Assembly: GCA_902496295.1 (NCBI GenBank)
Contig: CABVAF010000005.1
Location: 3,575 to 67,574 of the forward strand
DNA from: an uncultured Clostridium sp.
Lineage (GTDB): Bacteria > Bacillota > Clostridia > TANB77 > CAG-508
Reading direction: 5' to 3'
Length of the DNA stretch: 64,000 nt
Position numbers and translations under genes: made by a program
Shown here: piece by piece, positions 43,370-53,181 of the stretch
Position numbering within the stretch: position 1 is the stretch's first letter
Layout: each line of letters begins with the position of its first letter
The notes under the pieces: generated by a model
Database searches by the model: none
What the model was told of the DNA's origin: nothing
Seen by the model: only the letters and a program-made list of their open reading frames with translations

Positions 43370-46027
43370 TTATTTCATATTTTTTATTTCTGAAATTCTA
43401 CTTTCTACCGCTTCTAACATATCTTCATATTTAGTCTTTTTATCTTTTTCTTCTTGTATCTTTTCTGCTGGTGCTTTATTTACAAATCCAGGATTACTTA
43501 ACATTTTTGTTGCCCTTTGTATCTCACTATTTAGTCTTTCTTTTTCTTTTTGTAATCTTTCCATTTCTTCTGCTATATCAACTAACTCTTCAAATGGTAT
43601 ATATAACTCTGCACCATTTACTAATACTGACATAGCATTTTGTGGAATTTCTTCTTTATTCTCCTTTATTTGTACTTCACTTCCAAATCCTAGTTTTAAT
43701 AGCCATGGCTCTGAATTTTCTACAGCTTCTTTTAAATCAGTTGTCACAAATATTAACTTAGATTTTTTAGAAGGATGTACATTTCTTTGTACTCTTATAT
43801 TTCTTATTCCTGTTATAACATTTTTAAGTTCTTCTATTTCTTGTTCTTCTTTATTATAGTTTAAATTTTCATTATATTCTGGCCACTTAGAAATCATAAT
43901 GCTATCATCATCATTATATAATTTTGTATAAATTTCTTCTGTAATAAATGGCATAATAGGATGTAATAACTTTAAGCTATCTGCTAATACTTTGTTTAAT
44001 GTATATTGAGCAGCTAATTTCGTTTTATCTTCTTCATTATATAGTCTTGATTTTACCATTTCTATATACCAGTCACAAAATTCATTCCAAATAAAGTCAT
44101 ATATTTTTTGTGCAAATACCCCCAACTCAAATCCATCTATATTATTAGTAACTTCTGCTACTAGTCTATTTATTTTTGATAAAATCCATTTATCTTCATA
44201 TGTTAGGCTATTTTCTACTTCCTTAAATTTTACTTCTTTATAATTTTCTAAGTTTCCTAAAACAAACTTTGATGCATTCCACAATTTATTAGCAAAGTTT
44301 GATGCAGCTTCTAATTTTTCTGGCATATACCTTATATCGTTTCCTGGTGATATTCCTAATATTAGCGAAAATCTTAATGCATCTGTTCCGTATTTGTCTA
44401 TTACTTCTATTGGGTCAATTCCATTTCCAAGGCTCTTAGACATTTTTCTTCCTTGAGAGTCTCTTACTATACCATGTATAAATACATTTTTAAATGGAAC
44501 TTTTCCTGTATGTTCTATTGCAGAGAAAATCATTCTTGCAACCCAGAAGAATATAATATCATAGCCAGTAACTAATGTATCTGTTGGATAAAAATATTTA
44601 AAATCTTCTGTTTTCTCTGGCCAACCTAATGTTGAGAATGGCCATAATGCTGAGCTAAACCATGTATCTAATGTTTCGTCATCTTGTTCTATATTTGCGC
44701 TTCCACATTTACTACATTTTGTAACATCACTTTCAGAAACTTGCATATTTCCACACTCTTTACAATAGTATGCTGGAATTCTATGTCCCCACCATAATTG
44801 TCTAGATATACACCAGTCTCTAATATTTTCCATCCAATTGTAGTATGTTTTATCAAATCTTTCTGGTATAAATTTAACATCTCCATTTCTAACTGCTTCT
44901 ATTGCAGGTTTTGCTAAAGGTTCCATTTTTACAAACCATTGCTCAGATATCTTAGGTTCTATGCTATGGTGACATCTATAACATTTTCCCACATTGTGTG
45001 TATAATCTTCTATTTTTACTAGTGCACCAATTTCTTTTAGTTTTTCAACTATTTTTCCTCTTGCTTCATATAAATCCATTCCTTCATACTCTGGAACTAA
45101 ATTATTCATTTTGCCATTTTCGTCAAATACTTCTACAACTTCTAAATTATGTCTTTCTCCAGATTCATAGTCATTTGGGTCATGTGCAGGAGTAAGTTTT
45201 ACTGCACCTGTTCCAAATTCTTTTTCTACAAATTCATCTGCTATAACAGGAATTTCTTTATTCATTATTGGAAGTATTACTGTTTTTCCAATTAAATCTT
45301 TATATCTTTCGTCTGCTGGATGTACTGCAACACCTGTATCTCCAAGCATAGTTTCTGGTCTAGTAGTTGCAACAACAACATATCTATTTTCTTCACCTTT
45401 TACTTTATATCTAATATGCCATAAATGTGTTGCCTCTTCTTCGTACTCTACTTCTGCATCTGAAATAGATGTTTTACAATATGGACACCAATTTATCATT
45501 TTTTTGCCTTTATAAATTAGACCTTTATTATACAAGTCTACAAATACATGCTTTACTGCATTCGATAGTCCCTCATCCATTGTAAATCTTTCTCTATCCC
45601 AATCACAAGAACATCCTAATTTTTTTATTTGATTAATAATTATTCCGCCATATTCTTTCTTCCAGTCCCACGCTCTTTCTAAGAATTTTTCTCTTCCTAA
45701 ATCGTCTTTATTTATTCCTTCTTCTTTTAGCTTTGCAACTACCTTTGCTTCTGTAGCTATTGCTGCATGATCTGTTCCTGGAAGCCATAAAGCATTGTAT
45801 CCTTGCATTCTTTTATATCTTATTAATAAATCTTGTATTGTTTCATCTAATGCATGTCCCATATGTAGCTTTCCTGTAATATTTGGAGGCGGAATTACTA
45901 TAGTATATGGCTTTTTACTCTTATCTTCTGATGGTTTAAAGTATCCATTTTCTTCCCAATTTTTATAAATTTTATCTTCAAAATCTTTTGGATTGAATTT
46001 ATTTTCTAATGTATGCATTTTGCTCAT
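43370..46027 (-). CDS. valS: Valyl-tRNA synthetase
   Basis: Class I synthetase, 885 residues. HIGH motif in PPPNITGKLHMGHALDE, KMSKS in GRKMSKSLGNGIDPI, an editing domain in the middle (TRPETMLGDTGVAVHP) and a C-terminal coiled-coil arm (VDIAEEMERLQKEKERLNSE). Zinc-type cysteines (CKECG, CSKCG) are present. Unlike ileS, I see no T-box in the short space upstream of its start, so it may be transcribed from the phosphoesterase/tsaD direction. Confidence 0.97.
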   Translation of the reverse strand: MSKMHTLENKFNPKDFEDKIYKNWEENGYFKPSEDKSKKPYTIVIPPPNITGKLHMGHALDETIQDLLIRYKRMQGYNALWLPGTDHAAIATEAKVVAKLKEEGINKDDLGREKFLERAWDWKKEYGGIIINQIKKLGCSCDWDRERFTMDEGLSNAVKHVFVDLYNKGLIYKGKKMINWCPYCKTSISDAEVEYEEEATHLWHIRYKVKGEENRYVVVATTRPETMLGDTGVAVHPADERYKDLIGKTVILPIMNKEIPVIADEFVEKEFGTGAVKLTPAHDPNDYESGERHNLEVVEVFDENGKMNNLVPEYEGMDLYEARGKIVEKLKEIGALVKIEDYTHNVGKCYRCHHSIEPKISEQWFVKMEPLAKPAIEAVRNGDVKFIPERFDKTYYNWMENIRDWCISRQLWWGHRIPAYYCKECGNMQVSESDVTKCSKCGSANIEQDDETLDTWFSSALWPFSTLGWPEKTEDFKYFYPTDTLVTGYDIIFFWVARMIFSAIEHTGKVPFKNVFIHGIVRDSQGRKMSKSLGNGIDPIEVIDKYGTDALRFSLILGISPGNDIRYMPEKLEAASNFANKLWNASKFVLGNLENYKEVKFKEVENSLTYEDKWILSKINRLVAEVTNNIDGFELGVFAQKIYDFIWNEFCDWYIEMVKSRLYNEEDKTKLAAQYTLNKVLADSLKLLHPIMPFITEEIYTKLYNDDDSIMISKWPEYNENLNYNKEEQEIEELKNVITGIRNIRVQRNVHPSKKSKLIFVTTDLKEAVENSEPWLLKLGFGSEVQIKENKEEIPQNAMSVLVNGAELYIPFEELVDIAEEMERLQKEKERLNSEIQRATKMLSNPGFVNKAPAEKIQEEKDKKTKYEDMLEAVESRISEIKNMK

Positions 46028-46111
46028 AATCTCAAATCCTTTCTGTTATTTTTCTATTATAAAGCTAATATTCTTATAACTTTAGTTATCAATTTTGTAT
46101 TTAGATAAATC

Positions 46112-46819
46112 TTACTTTACTTTTACTAGTTTAAAATCCAGATAATCCGAACTTACTAAATGAAATTCTATTCCATTAACCATTCCCTCTATTGCTTCAC
46201 TATGCGAAGTTCCATGCAAATGCCCATAGTAACATTTCTTAATATTATATTCTTTTAATATCTCTATGTACTTATTTGTATATCCGTTACTTAAACCTGC
46301 TTTGCTAATAGGAGGATAATGCATGAATACTATTATTTCTTTGTCTTTTCCAAATGTATTAATTCCACTTTCTAAAGATAATTTTAACCTAATACATTCC
46401 CTATTTAACATTTTTTCATTTTCTTCTGAATCTGTTAAATTCCATCCCCTAGTTCCTGCAATAATTACATTTTCAGCTAAATAACTGTTGTTATATAAAA
46501 AGTTTATATTACTAAAATTATTTTTCTTTAAGTATTCATTCATTTTACTAAGCCCTCCCCACCAATAATCGTGGTTCCCTTTTAGTAATATTTTTTTCCC
46601 CGGAAGATTTTCTAAATATTCAAAATCTTTATAAGTGTCTTTTAAATACATTGCCCAAGAAAAATCTCCTGGTAATATAACATAATCTTCTGGCATAACT
46701 TTTTCTATCCAATTTTTTCTTATTTTATCTGCATGTCCATCCCAGTTGCTACCAAATACATTCATAGGTTTATTCTGGCTGAACGACAGATGTAAATCTC
46801 CTATTGTATATATTGACAC
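46112..46819 (-). CDS. Calcineurin-like metallophosphoesterase
   Basis: 235 residues with the full metallophosphoesterase signature: IYTIGDLHLSFS (DxH), VILPGDFSWAM (GDxx), LLKGNHDYWW (GNHD), IVFMHYPP and KCYYGHLHGTSH (GHxH). Substrate unknown. Its start codon overlaps the 3' end of tsaD by 19 bases, showing translational coupling, and it is followed by valS. Confidence 0.92.
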   Translation of the reverse strand: MSIYTIGDLHLSFSQNKPMNVFGSNWDGHADKIRKNWIEKVMPEDYVILPGDFSWAMYLKDTYKDFEYLENLPGKKILLKGNHDYWWGGLSKMNEYLKKNNFSNINFLYNNSYLAENVIIAGTRGWNLTDSEENEKMLNRECIRLKLSLESGINTFGKDKEIIVFMHYPPISKAGLSNGYTNKYIEILKEYNIKKCYYGHLHGTSHSEAIEGMVNGIEFHLVSSDYLDFKLVKVK

Positions 46820-47823
46820 TTAATATCCTCCGATTCTATTTTTAAATTTGGTATTGCATTCAATGTTAAGTCAGATTTTTCTCCAGAAATATAACTATAA
46901 TATCCTGCTGAAGCTATCATTGCAGCATTATCCGTACATAGTATTGGTTCTGGATAATATACTTTTAGATTCTTCTCTTTTTCTAGTTTTAAAAATTCGT
47001 TTCTAATATATGAATTGGCTGAAACTCCACCTGCTAACGCAATTGTTGAAATTTTTAAACTTTTTGCAGCTTTTAATGTATTTTGCACAAGTATTTCTGT
47101 TACAGTTTTTTCAAAACTTGCGCTTAAGTCTGCTTTATTTACATCTGGATTTTTATGATGTAAATTTATAACTGCTGTTTTTATTCCGCTAAAACTAAAG
47201 TCTAAATTATCTAAATGTGTTTTCGGAAGTTCTATGTTCGGCTCGCCTTCTTTTGCGAGCTTATCGACTTTAGAACCACCTGGGTATCCAAGGCCTATTA
47301 CTCTTGCCACTTTATCAAAAGCCTCTCCTATTGCATCGTCTCTAGTTTTCCCTAAAATTTCAAAGTTATTATAGTCTTTTATATGTACTAGATGAGTATG
47401 CCCTCCTGAAATTATAAGGCATAAAAATGGAGGCTCTAACTCTGGATGTGATATATAATTTGCTGCTATATGTCCCTTAATATGATTAGTTCCTATTAAA
47501 GGCCTATTTAGTGCATAGGCTAATGCTTTTCCATATGAGACTCCTACTAATAAAGCCCCTACTAGTCCAGGCCCATATGTGCAGGCAACTAAATCTATGT
47601 CTTTAAATTCTTTTCCTGCTTGTTCTAGTGCCTCTTTTGTAACTGCCGAAATAGCTTCTACATGGTTCCTTGATGCTATTTCTGGCACTACTCCACCAAA
47701 TTTTTCATGTATTTTTATTTGAGAATTTATAACATTAGAAAGAACTTCTCTTCCATTTTTTACAATGGAAACAGAAGTCTCATCACAACTTGATTCAATT
47801 CCTAAAGTTAATATATCTTTCAT
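46801..47823 (-). CDS. tsaD: tRNA threonylcarbamoyltransferase TsaD
   Basis: Transfers threonylcarbamoyl to A37 of ANN-decoding tRNAs. 340 residues of the ASKHA fold: LGIESSCDETSVSIV, GGVVPEIASRNHVEAI, the iron/zinc HIKGH motif in GTNHIKGHIAAN, ISGGHTHLVHI, KVARVIGLGYPGGSKVDKLA and ALAGGVSANSYIR. Full length. Partners TsaB and TsaE are not visible in this window. Confidence 0.98.
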   Translation of the reverse strand: MKDILTLGIESSCDETSVSIVKNGREVLSNVINSQIKIHEKFGGVVPEIASRNHVEAISAVTKEALEQAGKEFKDIDLVACTYGPGLVGALLVGVSYGKALAYALNRPLIGTNHIKGHIAANYISHPELEPPFLCLIISGGHTHLVHIKDYNNFEILGKTRDDAIGEAFDKVARVIGLGYPGGSKVDKLAKEGEPNIELPKTHLDNLDFSFSGIKTAVINLHHKNPDVNKADLSASFEKTVTEILVQNTLKAAKSLKISTIALAGGVSANSYIRNEFLKLEKEKNLKVYYPEPILCTDNAAMIASAGYYSYISGEKSDLTLNAIPNLKIESEDIKCQYIQ

Positions 47824-47840
47824 ATGCTATTGCCTTTCTA

Positions 47841-47996
47841 CTAAAAACCAAATAGGCTACCTATTCCTTGCATTAGTAAATTTCCTACTAAATTTATTAA
47901 TGGAGAAATTATTGCCCCTAATATTCCTAGAACCCATAAAACTAAAAATATTATATAAAATAGGTATCCATTACTTTCCATCCAAACTTTTGCTTT
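47841..47996 (-). pseudogene. In-frame continuation of the M50 protease gene beyond a TAA stop
   Basis: After the TAA at 47997-47999 the same frame continues for 51 codons: KAKVWMESNGYLFYIIFLVL, then WVLGILGAIISPLINLVGNL and LMQGIGSLFGF, ending at TAG (complement of 47841-47843). This is just the amphipathic linker plus last helix that site-2-type proteases of this kind usually carry after PPLDGSK, so the stop looks like a recent change (for example GAA to TAA). Confidence 0.65.
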
Positions 47997-48569
47997 TTAT
48001 GGTAAAAAGTTTTTTAATATTTTAGAACCATCTAGCGGTGGTAGTGGTATTAGATTAAATATTCCTAAACCTATATTTATTGCAATAATAGACTTTATAA
48101 TATCTAATACTATCATTCCAACTTGTGTTACTGCAAAAGCTCCTGCAAATTTATAAATAATAAAATAAATTACACAAAATACTATTGATAGTATAAAGTT
48201 CATTATAGGCCCTGCAGCAGAAACTATTGCTTCTCCTTTTGACATAGATATTGTTCTGTTAAAATTTCTAGAGTTAATTTGCACAGGTTTTCCCCAACCA
48301 AATCCTGCAAATAGTAACATTATTGAACCTACTGGATCTAAATGTGCAAATGGGTTTAGGCTAAGTCTCCCTTGTAACCTTGGAGTGTCATCTCCTAATT
48401 TATCTGCTGCAAAGGCATGTGCATACTCGTGAAATGTTATTGCAATTAACACCCCTGGTATGCTAAAAAGTAATCCTAATAATGCCATTGGATTCGATAA
48501 TAAACCTATTATCGAATATAAAGCAAATACGCCTATTATAATATATATGAATCTCTTATCTATATACAC
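47997..48569 (-). CDS. Site-2-protease-like M50 metallopeptidase, apparently truncated by an internal stop
   Basis: 190 residues to the first stop. Zinc motif HEYAH in ITFHEYAHAFAADKLGDD, then GRLSLNPFAHLDPVGSI, and the third metal ligand region NLIPLPPLDGSKIL, all typical of YwhC/FtsH-independent M50 membrane proteases. The protein would have about four to five helices. The frame stays open past the stop for another 51 codons of fitting sequence (see separate entry), which would give the more usual ~242 residues. The metal ligands are all before the stop, so the truncated form might still fold. It lies between lysS and tsaD. Confidence 0.85.
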   Translation of the reverse strand: MYIDKRFIYIIIGVFALYSIIGLLSNPMALLGLLFSIPGVLIAITFHEYAHAFAADKLGDDTPRLQGRLSLNPFAHLDPVGSIMLLFAGFGWGKPVQINSRNFNRTISMSKGEAIVSAAGPIMNFILSIVFCVIYFIIYKFAGAFAVTQVGMIVLDIIKSIIAINIGLGIFNLIPLPPLDGSKILKNFLP

Positions 48570-48707
48570 TAATCATTTTCCTTTCTTTTTATCCATCGCC
48601 CTTTATTATTTTAATTATTAGAATCATCATCTTTTAAAACACTTTCTATTTTTCCTTTATACTATTCTTCTATAGGAAATTCTTTGAATACTGAATTTTT
48701 TTATTCT

Positions 48708-50201
48708 CTAGTCTAGTGGTTTCATTGTAGGAAATAGTAAAATGTCTCTTATTGATGTTTCGTCTGTAAGTAACATAATTAATCTATCTAAGCCTATTCC
48801 AAGTCCACCTGTTGGAGGTAAACCATATTCTAGTGCATTTACATAGTCTGTATCCATCATATTAGCTTCTTCGTCTCCTGCTTCTCTTGCTTTTACTTGA
48901 GCTAAAAATCTTTCATATTGGTCAATTGGGTCATTTAACTCAGAAAATGCATTTGCATATTCTCTACCACCAATAAACAATTCAAATCTTTGTGTCATTC
49001 TTGGATCCTCTGGTACTTTTTTAGCAAGTGGAGAGTTTTCTATTGGATAATTATACACTATAGTTGGTTGTATTAATTTCTCTTCTACTTTTTCATCAAA
49101 GAATTGTGCTAAAATATCTCCTCTTGTTGTTTTTATTGGGTCTATTTCTATTCCTGCTTTTCTTGCTGCTTCTTGAGCTTGTTCATCTGTTTCTATTTCG
49201 TTGAAGTCAACTCCTGTCATTTCTTTTACTATGTCTATCATAGTAACTCTTCTCCAAGAAGGTGTTAAGTCTATTTCTACACCTTGATATGTTATTTTTG
49301 TTGTTCCAAGTACATTTTTAGCAATTGTAGAAACTAGTTCTTCTGTTATTGCCATCATATCTTCCATATTTTCATATGCAGCATATAATTCCATATTTGT
49401 AAATTCTGGATTGTGTTTTATATCCATACCTTCATTTCTAAAGTTTCTACCAATTTCATATACTTTATCAAATCCACCAACAATTAATCTTTTTAAATAT
49501 AATTCTGGTGCAACTCTTAAATACATATCTATATCTAAGCTATTATGATGTGTTATAAATGGTTTAGCAGTAGCTCCACCAGCAATTGTTTGTAGTATTG
49601 GTGTTTCTACTTCTACATATCCTTTTTCGTCAAGAATTCTTCTCATTTCTTTAATAATTTTTGTTCTCTTTTCAAAAGTATCTTTTACTTCTGGATTAAC
49701 AATTAAGTCTACATATCTTTGACGATAACGTAAGTCTGTGTCTTTTAAACCATGGAATTTTTCTGGTAATGGTCTTAAAGATTTAGCAAGTAAAGTTAAC
49801 TCTTTTGCATGTATAGAAATTTCTCCTGTTTTTGTTTTAAATACAAAACCAGTAATTCCAATTATGTCTCCTATGTCGTCTTCTTTAAATTGTTTGTAAC
49901 TTTCTTCTCCTAAGTCATTTATACTTACATAGCTTTGGATTTTTCCTGTTGCATCTTGAATATGGCAAAAAGAAGCCTTTCCCATAATTCTTTTAGACAT
50001 AATTCTTCCTGCTACAGTAACATCTTTACCCTCTAATTCGTCATAATTTTCTTCTATATCTTTACTTGTATGTGTTCTATTAAATTTAGTTATTTCAAAT
50101 GGATTTTTTCCTTCTTCTACTAAATTATCAAGTTTTTCCTTTCTTACTTTCATTAAATGATTCATATCTAATTCTACTTCTTGATTTTCGTTTTGTTCCA
50201 T
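48708..50201 (-). CDS. lysS: Lysyl-tRNA synthetase, class II
   Basis: 497 residues. N-terminal OB-fold (VTVAGRIMSKRIMGKASFC), then the class II core: motif 1 region EMRRILDEKGYVEVETPIL, motif 2 FRNEGMDIKHNPEFTNMELY and motif 3 GLPPTGGLGIGLDRLIMLL. Charges tRNA-Lys. Full length; an AAGGAGAGG site stands before the ATG. Confidence 0.98.
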   Translation of the reverse strand: MEQNENQEVELDMNHLMKVRKEKLDNLVEEGKNPFEITKFNRTHTSKDIEENYDELEGKDVTVAGRIMSKRIMGKASFCHIQDATGKIQSYVSINDLGEESYKQFKEDDIGDIIGITGFVFKTKTGEISIHAKELTLLAKSLRPLPEKFHGLKDTDLRYRQRYVDLIVNPEVKDTFEKRTKIIKEMRRILDEKGYVEVETPILQTIAGGATAKPFITHHNSLDIDMYLRVAPELYLKRLIVGGFDKVYEIGRNFRNEGMDIKHNPEFTNMELYAAYENMEDMMAITEELVSTIAKNVLGTTKITYQGVEIDLTPSWRRVTMIDIVKEMTGVDFNEIETDEQAQEAARKAGIEIDPIKTTRGDILAQFFDEKVEEKLIQPTIVYNYPIENSPLAKKVPEDPRMTQRFELFIGGREYANAFSELNDPIDQYERFLAQVKAREAGDEEANMMDTDYVNALEYGLPPTGGLGIGLDRLIMLLTDETSIRDILLFPTMKPLD

Positions 50202-50289
50202 AAAGCAACCTCTCCTTATTAATTATTATGTTAAACATTATATACCATAAGTTAAAATCTGTAAACGCTTTTTTAAATAAAACTTTATT

Positions 50290-51921
50290 TTATCCAACAT
50301 TTGCAAGTCTTAGTTCCATCGCATGTTTTTTAGATGTCTCTGTTACTTCACCATTTGTCATTTTTGCTATTTCTTCAATTATTTCATTTTCCTTTAATTT
50401 GCGTATATCTGTTACAGTTGCTTGTTTTACTACATTTTTACTTACATAGTAGTTACTATCTCCTTTTGCAGCTATTGTTGCTAAATGAGTTATGCAAATA
50501 ACTTGATGATTTTTAGCAATAAGTTTCATTTTTTCTCCAACTGCTTTTGCTGCTTTTCCACTTATTCCTGTATCTATTTCGTCAAATACTAAAACTGGTA
50601 TTTTATCTACATCTGATAATACGGTTTTTATAGCAAGCATAATTCTAGACATTTCTCCACCTGACGCAATTTTAGTTAATGGCTTAAATTCGTCTCCTAC
50701 ATTTGTTTGAATTAAAAATGTAACCTTATCTAATCCATTTGAATTGAATTTCTCTTCTTCGTTTAATTCTACGGTTACACTAAATTTAGCATTTTTCATT
50801 TCTAATGCTTCTAGCTCGTTATTTATTAATACACTTAGTTTTTCTGCGTAAACTTTTCTTGTTTTATGCATATTCTGAGCTATTTGTAGCATTTCTTTTT
50901 TTATACTTTTTATTTTTTCTTTTAGTTTATTATTATATTCATCTTTATTTTCTATCTCGTCTATTTCTTTTTCTATTTTATCTCTATATTCTAATATTTC
51001 TTCTATGCTATTTCCGTATTTTCTTTTTAAAGAATAAATTGTATCTAATCTATTTTCTATATTACTTCTTTCAGCCTCATCGAAGTATATATCTTCTTTC
51101 ATATAAGATATATCTCTTGCTAATTCTTGTATTGTATAATAAACATCTTTTAGTTCTGACAATTTGTTTTGATAATTTTCTCCACAGTCCTCTATTTTTT
51201 CTAAACTTCTAATGCTATTGCTAATTGCTGTAACTGCATTTTCATTTAACTCTATGTCTATATTATTTAAACTATTTTGCAATTTTTCTGAATTTTGCAT
51301 AATTTTACTTTGCTCTTCTAGTTCTTTTTCCTCACCTATTTTTAAATTTGCTGTATCTATTTCGTTTAATTCGTACCTTAATAAATCTAGTTTTCTTTCT
51401 TTTTCTTTGTCGTCTCCATAGTTTTCCTTTAGCTCTTTTTGCATAGATTTATAGTTTTGATATAAAGTTTTATACTCTACTTTTTCTTGTATTTTATCTT
51501 CAATAAATGCATCTAAATATTCTATATGCTCGTTTTCATTTAGTATAAGCTGATTTTCATGTTGTCCATGTATGTCTATTACTTTACTCATAAATTCTTT
51601 TAGCTCATTTACTGTAACTAACCTACCATTTATTTTGCAAGAATTTTTACCATTTACATTAATTTCTCTTGAAACAATTATACTTCCATCTATAGCTTTT
51701 TCGTTGTTTGGACAAAATAAATTTAATTCTATAAAAGAATATTCTTGTCCTCTTCTTATCATTTCTTTAGAAAATCTACCACCAGAAATAATGTTTAATG
51801 AATCTATAATTAACGATTTTCCTGCTCCAGTTTCTCCTGTAATAACATTAAATCCGTCACTTAATTCTACAGATATTTCATCAATTATACCAATGTTTTT
51901 TATATGTAAAGTTCCTATCAT
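50290..51921 (-). CDS. recN: DNA repair protein RecN
   Basis: SMC-like ATPase for double-strand break repair. 543 residues, close to the family norm: Walker A ITGETGAGKSLIIDSL, long coiled coils in the middle, signature KIASGGEMSRIMLAIK and Walker B VLVFDEIDTGISGKAA, then the VICITHLATIAAKGD H-loop. Full length and in the same direction as lysS. Confidence 0.97.
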   Translation of the reverse strand: MIGTLHIKNIGIIDEISVELSDGFNVITGETGAGKSLIIDSLNIISGGRFSKEMIRRGQEYSFIELNLFCPNNEKAIDGSIIVSREINVNGKNSCKINGRLVTVNELKEFMSKVIDIHGQHENQLILNENEHIEYLDAFIEDKIQEKVEYKTLYQNYKSMQKELKENYGDDKEKERKLDLLRYELNEIDTANLKIGEEKELEEQSKIMQNSEKLQNSLNNIDIELNENAVTAISNSIRSLEKIEDCGENYQNKLSELKDVYYTIQELARDISYMKEDIYFDEAERSNIENRLDTIYSLKRKYGNSIEEILEYRDKIEKEIDEIENKDEYNNKLKEKIKSIKKEMLQIAQNMHKTRKVYAEKLSVLINNELEALEMKNAKFSVTVELNEEEKFNSNGLDKVTFLIQTNVGDEFKPLTKIASGGEMSRIMLAIKTVLSDVDKIPVLVFDEIDTGISGKAAKAVGEKMKLIAKNHQVICITHLATIAAKGDSNYYVSKNVVKQATVTDIRKLKENEIIEEIAKMTNGEVTETSKKHAMELRLANVG

Positions 51922-52086
51922 ACTTATACCTCCATGTTTAAAGCATATGCAAATTTTTGTTCGTTATAATTATATATTATGAACTTTTGTTTGTCAATGT
52001 ATTTTTGTAATTTTTTTCTTTTATTGCTATACATTGTATTTTAACTATATCTTAATGCTATTAAAGCAATACTTTTCCAATTTACC

Positions 52087-52115
52087 TTGCTTCCATTACA
52101 TTTTCATGCTATTAT
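52087..52115 (+). promoter_or_regulatory. SigA-type promoter of the gene at 52145
   Basis: TTGCTT at 52087-52092 and TATTAT at 52110-52115 with a 17-bp spacer, 30 bases before the start codon, so the leader is short. Confidence 0.55.
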
Positions 52116-52144
52116 GTATATTAGTTTTGAAAGGAGCAATTTGT

Positions 52145-52981
52145 ATGATATTAGACTTGCACAATACTAGCCACATTCCGTTAATAAATATGTATAAAAA
52201 GTGCAAAGGCATTTCTTTAGTAAATAAATATTTACCTAATTTAAGTCCTTTAAATAAAATGTATGTTATTAATTCTATAGAAGATTGGGAACAAGTTGAA
52301 CATGAATTTCCTGAACATATGATGACAATTAGATGTGACTCCCTTAAAGGTGTTAATGGTAAACTTCCAAGTGGTCAAACTTTTAATAGAAATAGAGTTC
52401 CTGCTTATATAGCAGAAGTAAAATCTGCTGTTCCAGATGCAGTGTTAATATTAGAAGATATGAAACCTGGAACTAATGAAAGAATCCATTCTCAAGGTGG
52501 AGTTAATTTGGATATAAAAATAGGTGATTATGTTCTAATGGAATATGTTGGTCCTAGTTTTGATTGTAGAGAATTATGTACTGGAAAGGCAGTACATGAG
52601 TCATGGAATATTCCTTGGCCTGATGTTCCTTTTATGGATGATAATTCTATTAGAAAGTATAAAGTTGGTACAATAGATCAAAAAGCATATACAGATACTG
52701 CTAAAGAAAGATTATTGTTTTTAATAAATGCTTTTCCTGATAAAAAGGATGAAATACTTTCTGCTATGCCAAATACTTTTAAAGGAATGGATATTAACTT
52801 ATTTAGAGATGTACGTGATAAAGTAATCTTTCCATTATGGATGCAACATGAAAGTCTTTCTAGAGATGGTTTAAGACAGTTTGGTGTAGAAATTAATGTT
52901 GTTGAAGATGGTACTTTAGTTCCTATGGAAATTGATGTCCCAGAAAGATTTAAAAATGAAGCTAAACGTGAATATAGATAA
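52145..52981 (+). CDS. Conserved-looking protein of unknown function
   Basis: 278 residues from MILDLHNTSHIPLIN, chosen because GAAAGGAG stands eight bases upstream; an extension to 52034 would pass through the promoter. It is a soluble globular protein without signal or membrane segments. Notable stretches are DWEQVEHEFPEHMMTIRCDS, SGQTFNRNRVPAYIAEVK, VLMEYVGPSFDCRELCTG and VHESWNIPWPDVPFMDD. The MTIRCDS and VLILEDMKPG strands recall ATP-grasp substrate segments, but I cannot place it in a family. Single gene on the opposite strand from its neighbours, directly upstream of tRNA-Glu. Confidence 0.85.
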   Translation: MILDLHNTSHIPLINMYKKCKGISLVNKYLPNLSPLNKMYVINSIEDWEQVEHEFPEHMMTIRCDSLKGVNGKLPSGQTFNRNRVPAYIAEVKSAVPDAVLILEDMKPGTNERIHSQGGVNLDIKIGDYVLMEYVGPSFDCRELCTGKAVHESWNIPWPDVPFMDDNSIRKYKVGTIDQKAYTDTAKERLLFLINAFPDKKDEILSAMPNTFKGMDINLFRDVRDKVIFPLWMQHESLSRDGLRQFGVEINVVEDGTLVPMEIDVPERFKNEAKREYR

Positions 52982-52988
52982 AAATGTC

Positions 52989-53018
52989 TTGACTAATTAA
53001 GCATAACTATGGTATATT
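52989..53018 (+). promoter_or_regulatory. Promoter of the tRNA-Glu gene
   Basis: TTGACT at 52989-52994 and TATATT at 53013-53018 with an 18-bp spacer, ending 19 bases before the tRNA. Confidence 0.6.
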
Positions 53019-53037
53019 ATTATAGTAATGTTTATGT

Positions 53038-53112
53038 GGCCCCTTGGTCAAGCGGTTAAGACGCAGCCCTCTCAAGGCTGAATCATGGGTTCGATTCCCG
53101 TAGGGGTCACCA
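53038..53112 (+). tRNA. tRNA-Glu (anticodon CUC), CCA encoded
   Basis: Folds as a cloverleaf: acceptor GGCCCCT with AGGGGTC, anticodon stem CAGCC/GGCTG around the loop CTCTCAA, so the anticodon is CTC and reads GAG, T arm GGGTTCGATTCCC-like, and a genomic CCA. Flanked by its own promoter and terminator. Confidence 0.95.
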
Positions 53113-53117
53113 AACGC

Positions 53118-53165
53118 AAAACACATAGATTATTTAAAGGTCAATAATCTATGTGTTTTTTTATT
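53118..53165 (+). terminator. Terminator after tRNA-Glu
   Basis: AAAACACATAGATTA pairs with TAATCTATGTGTTTT and is followed by TTTTATTT. Confidence 0.85.
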
Positions 53166-53181
53166 TACAAAATATATAACT

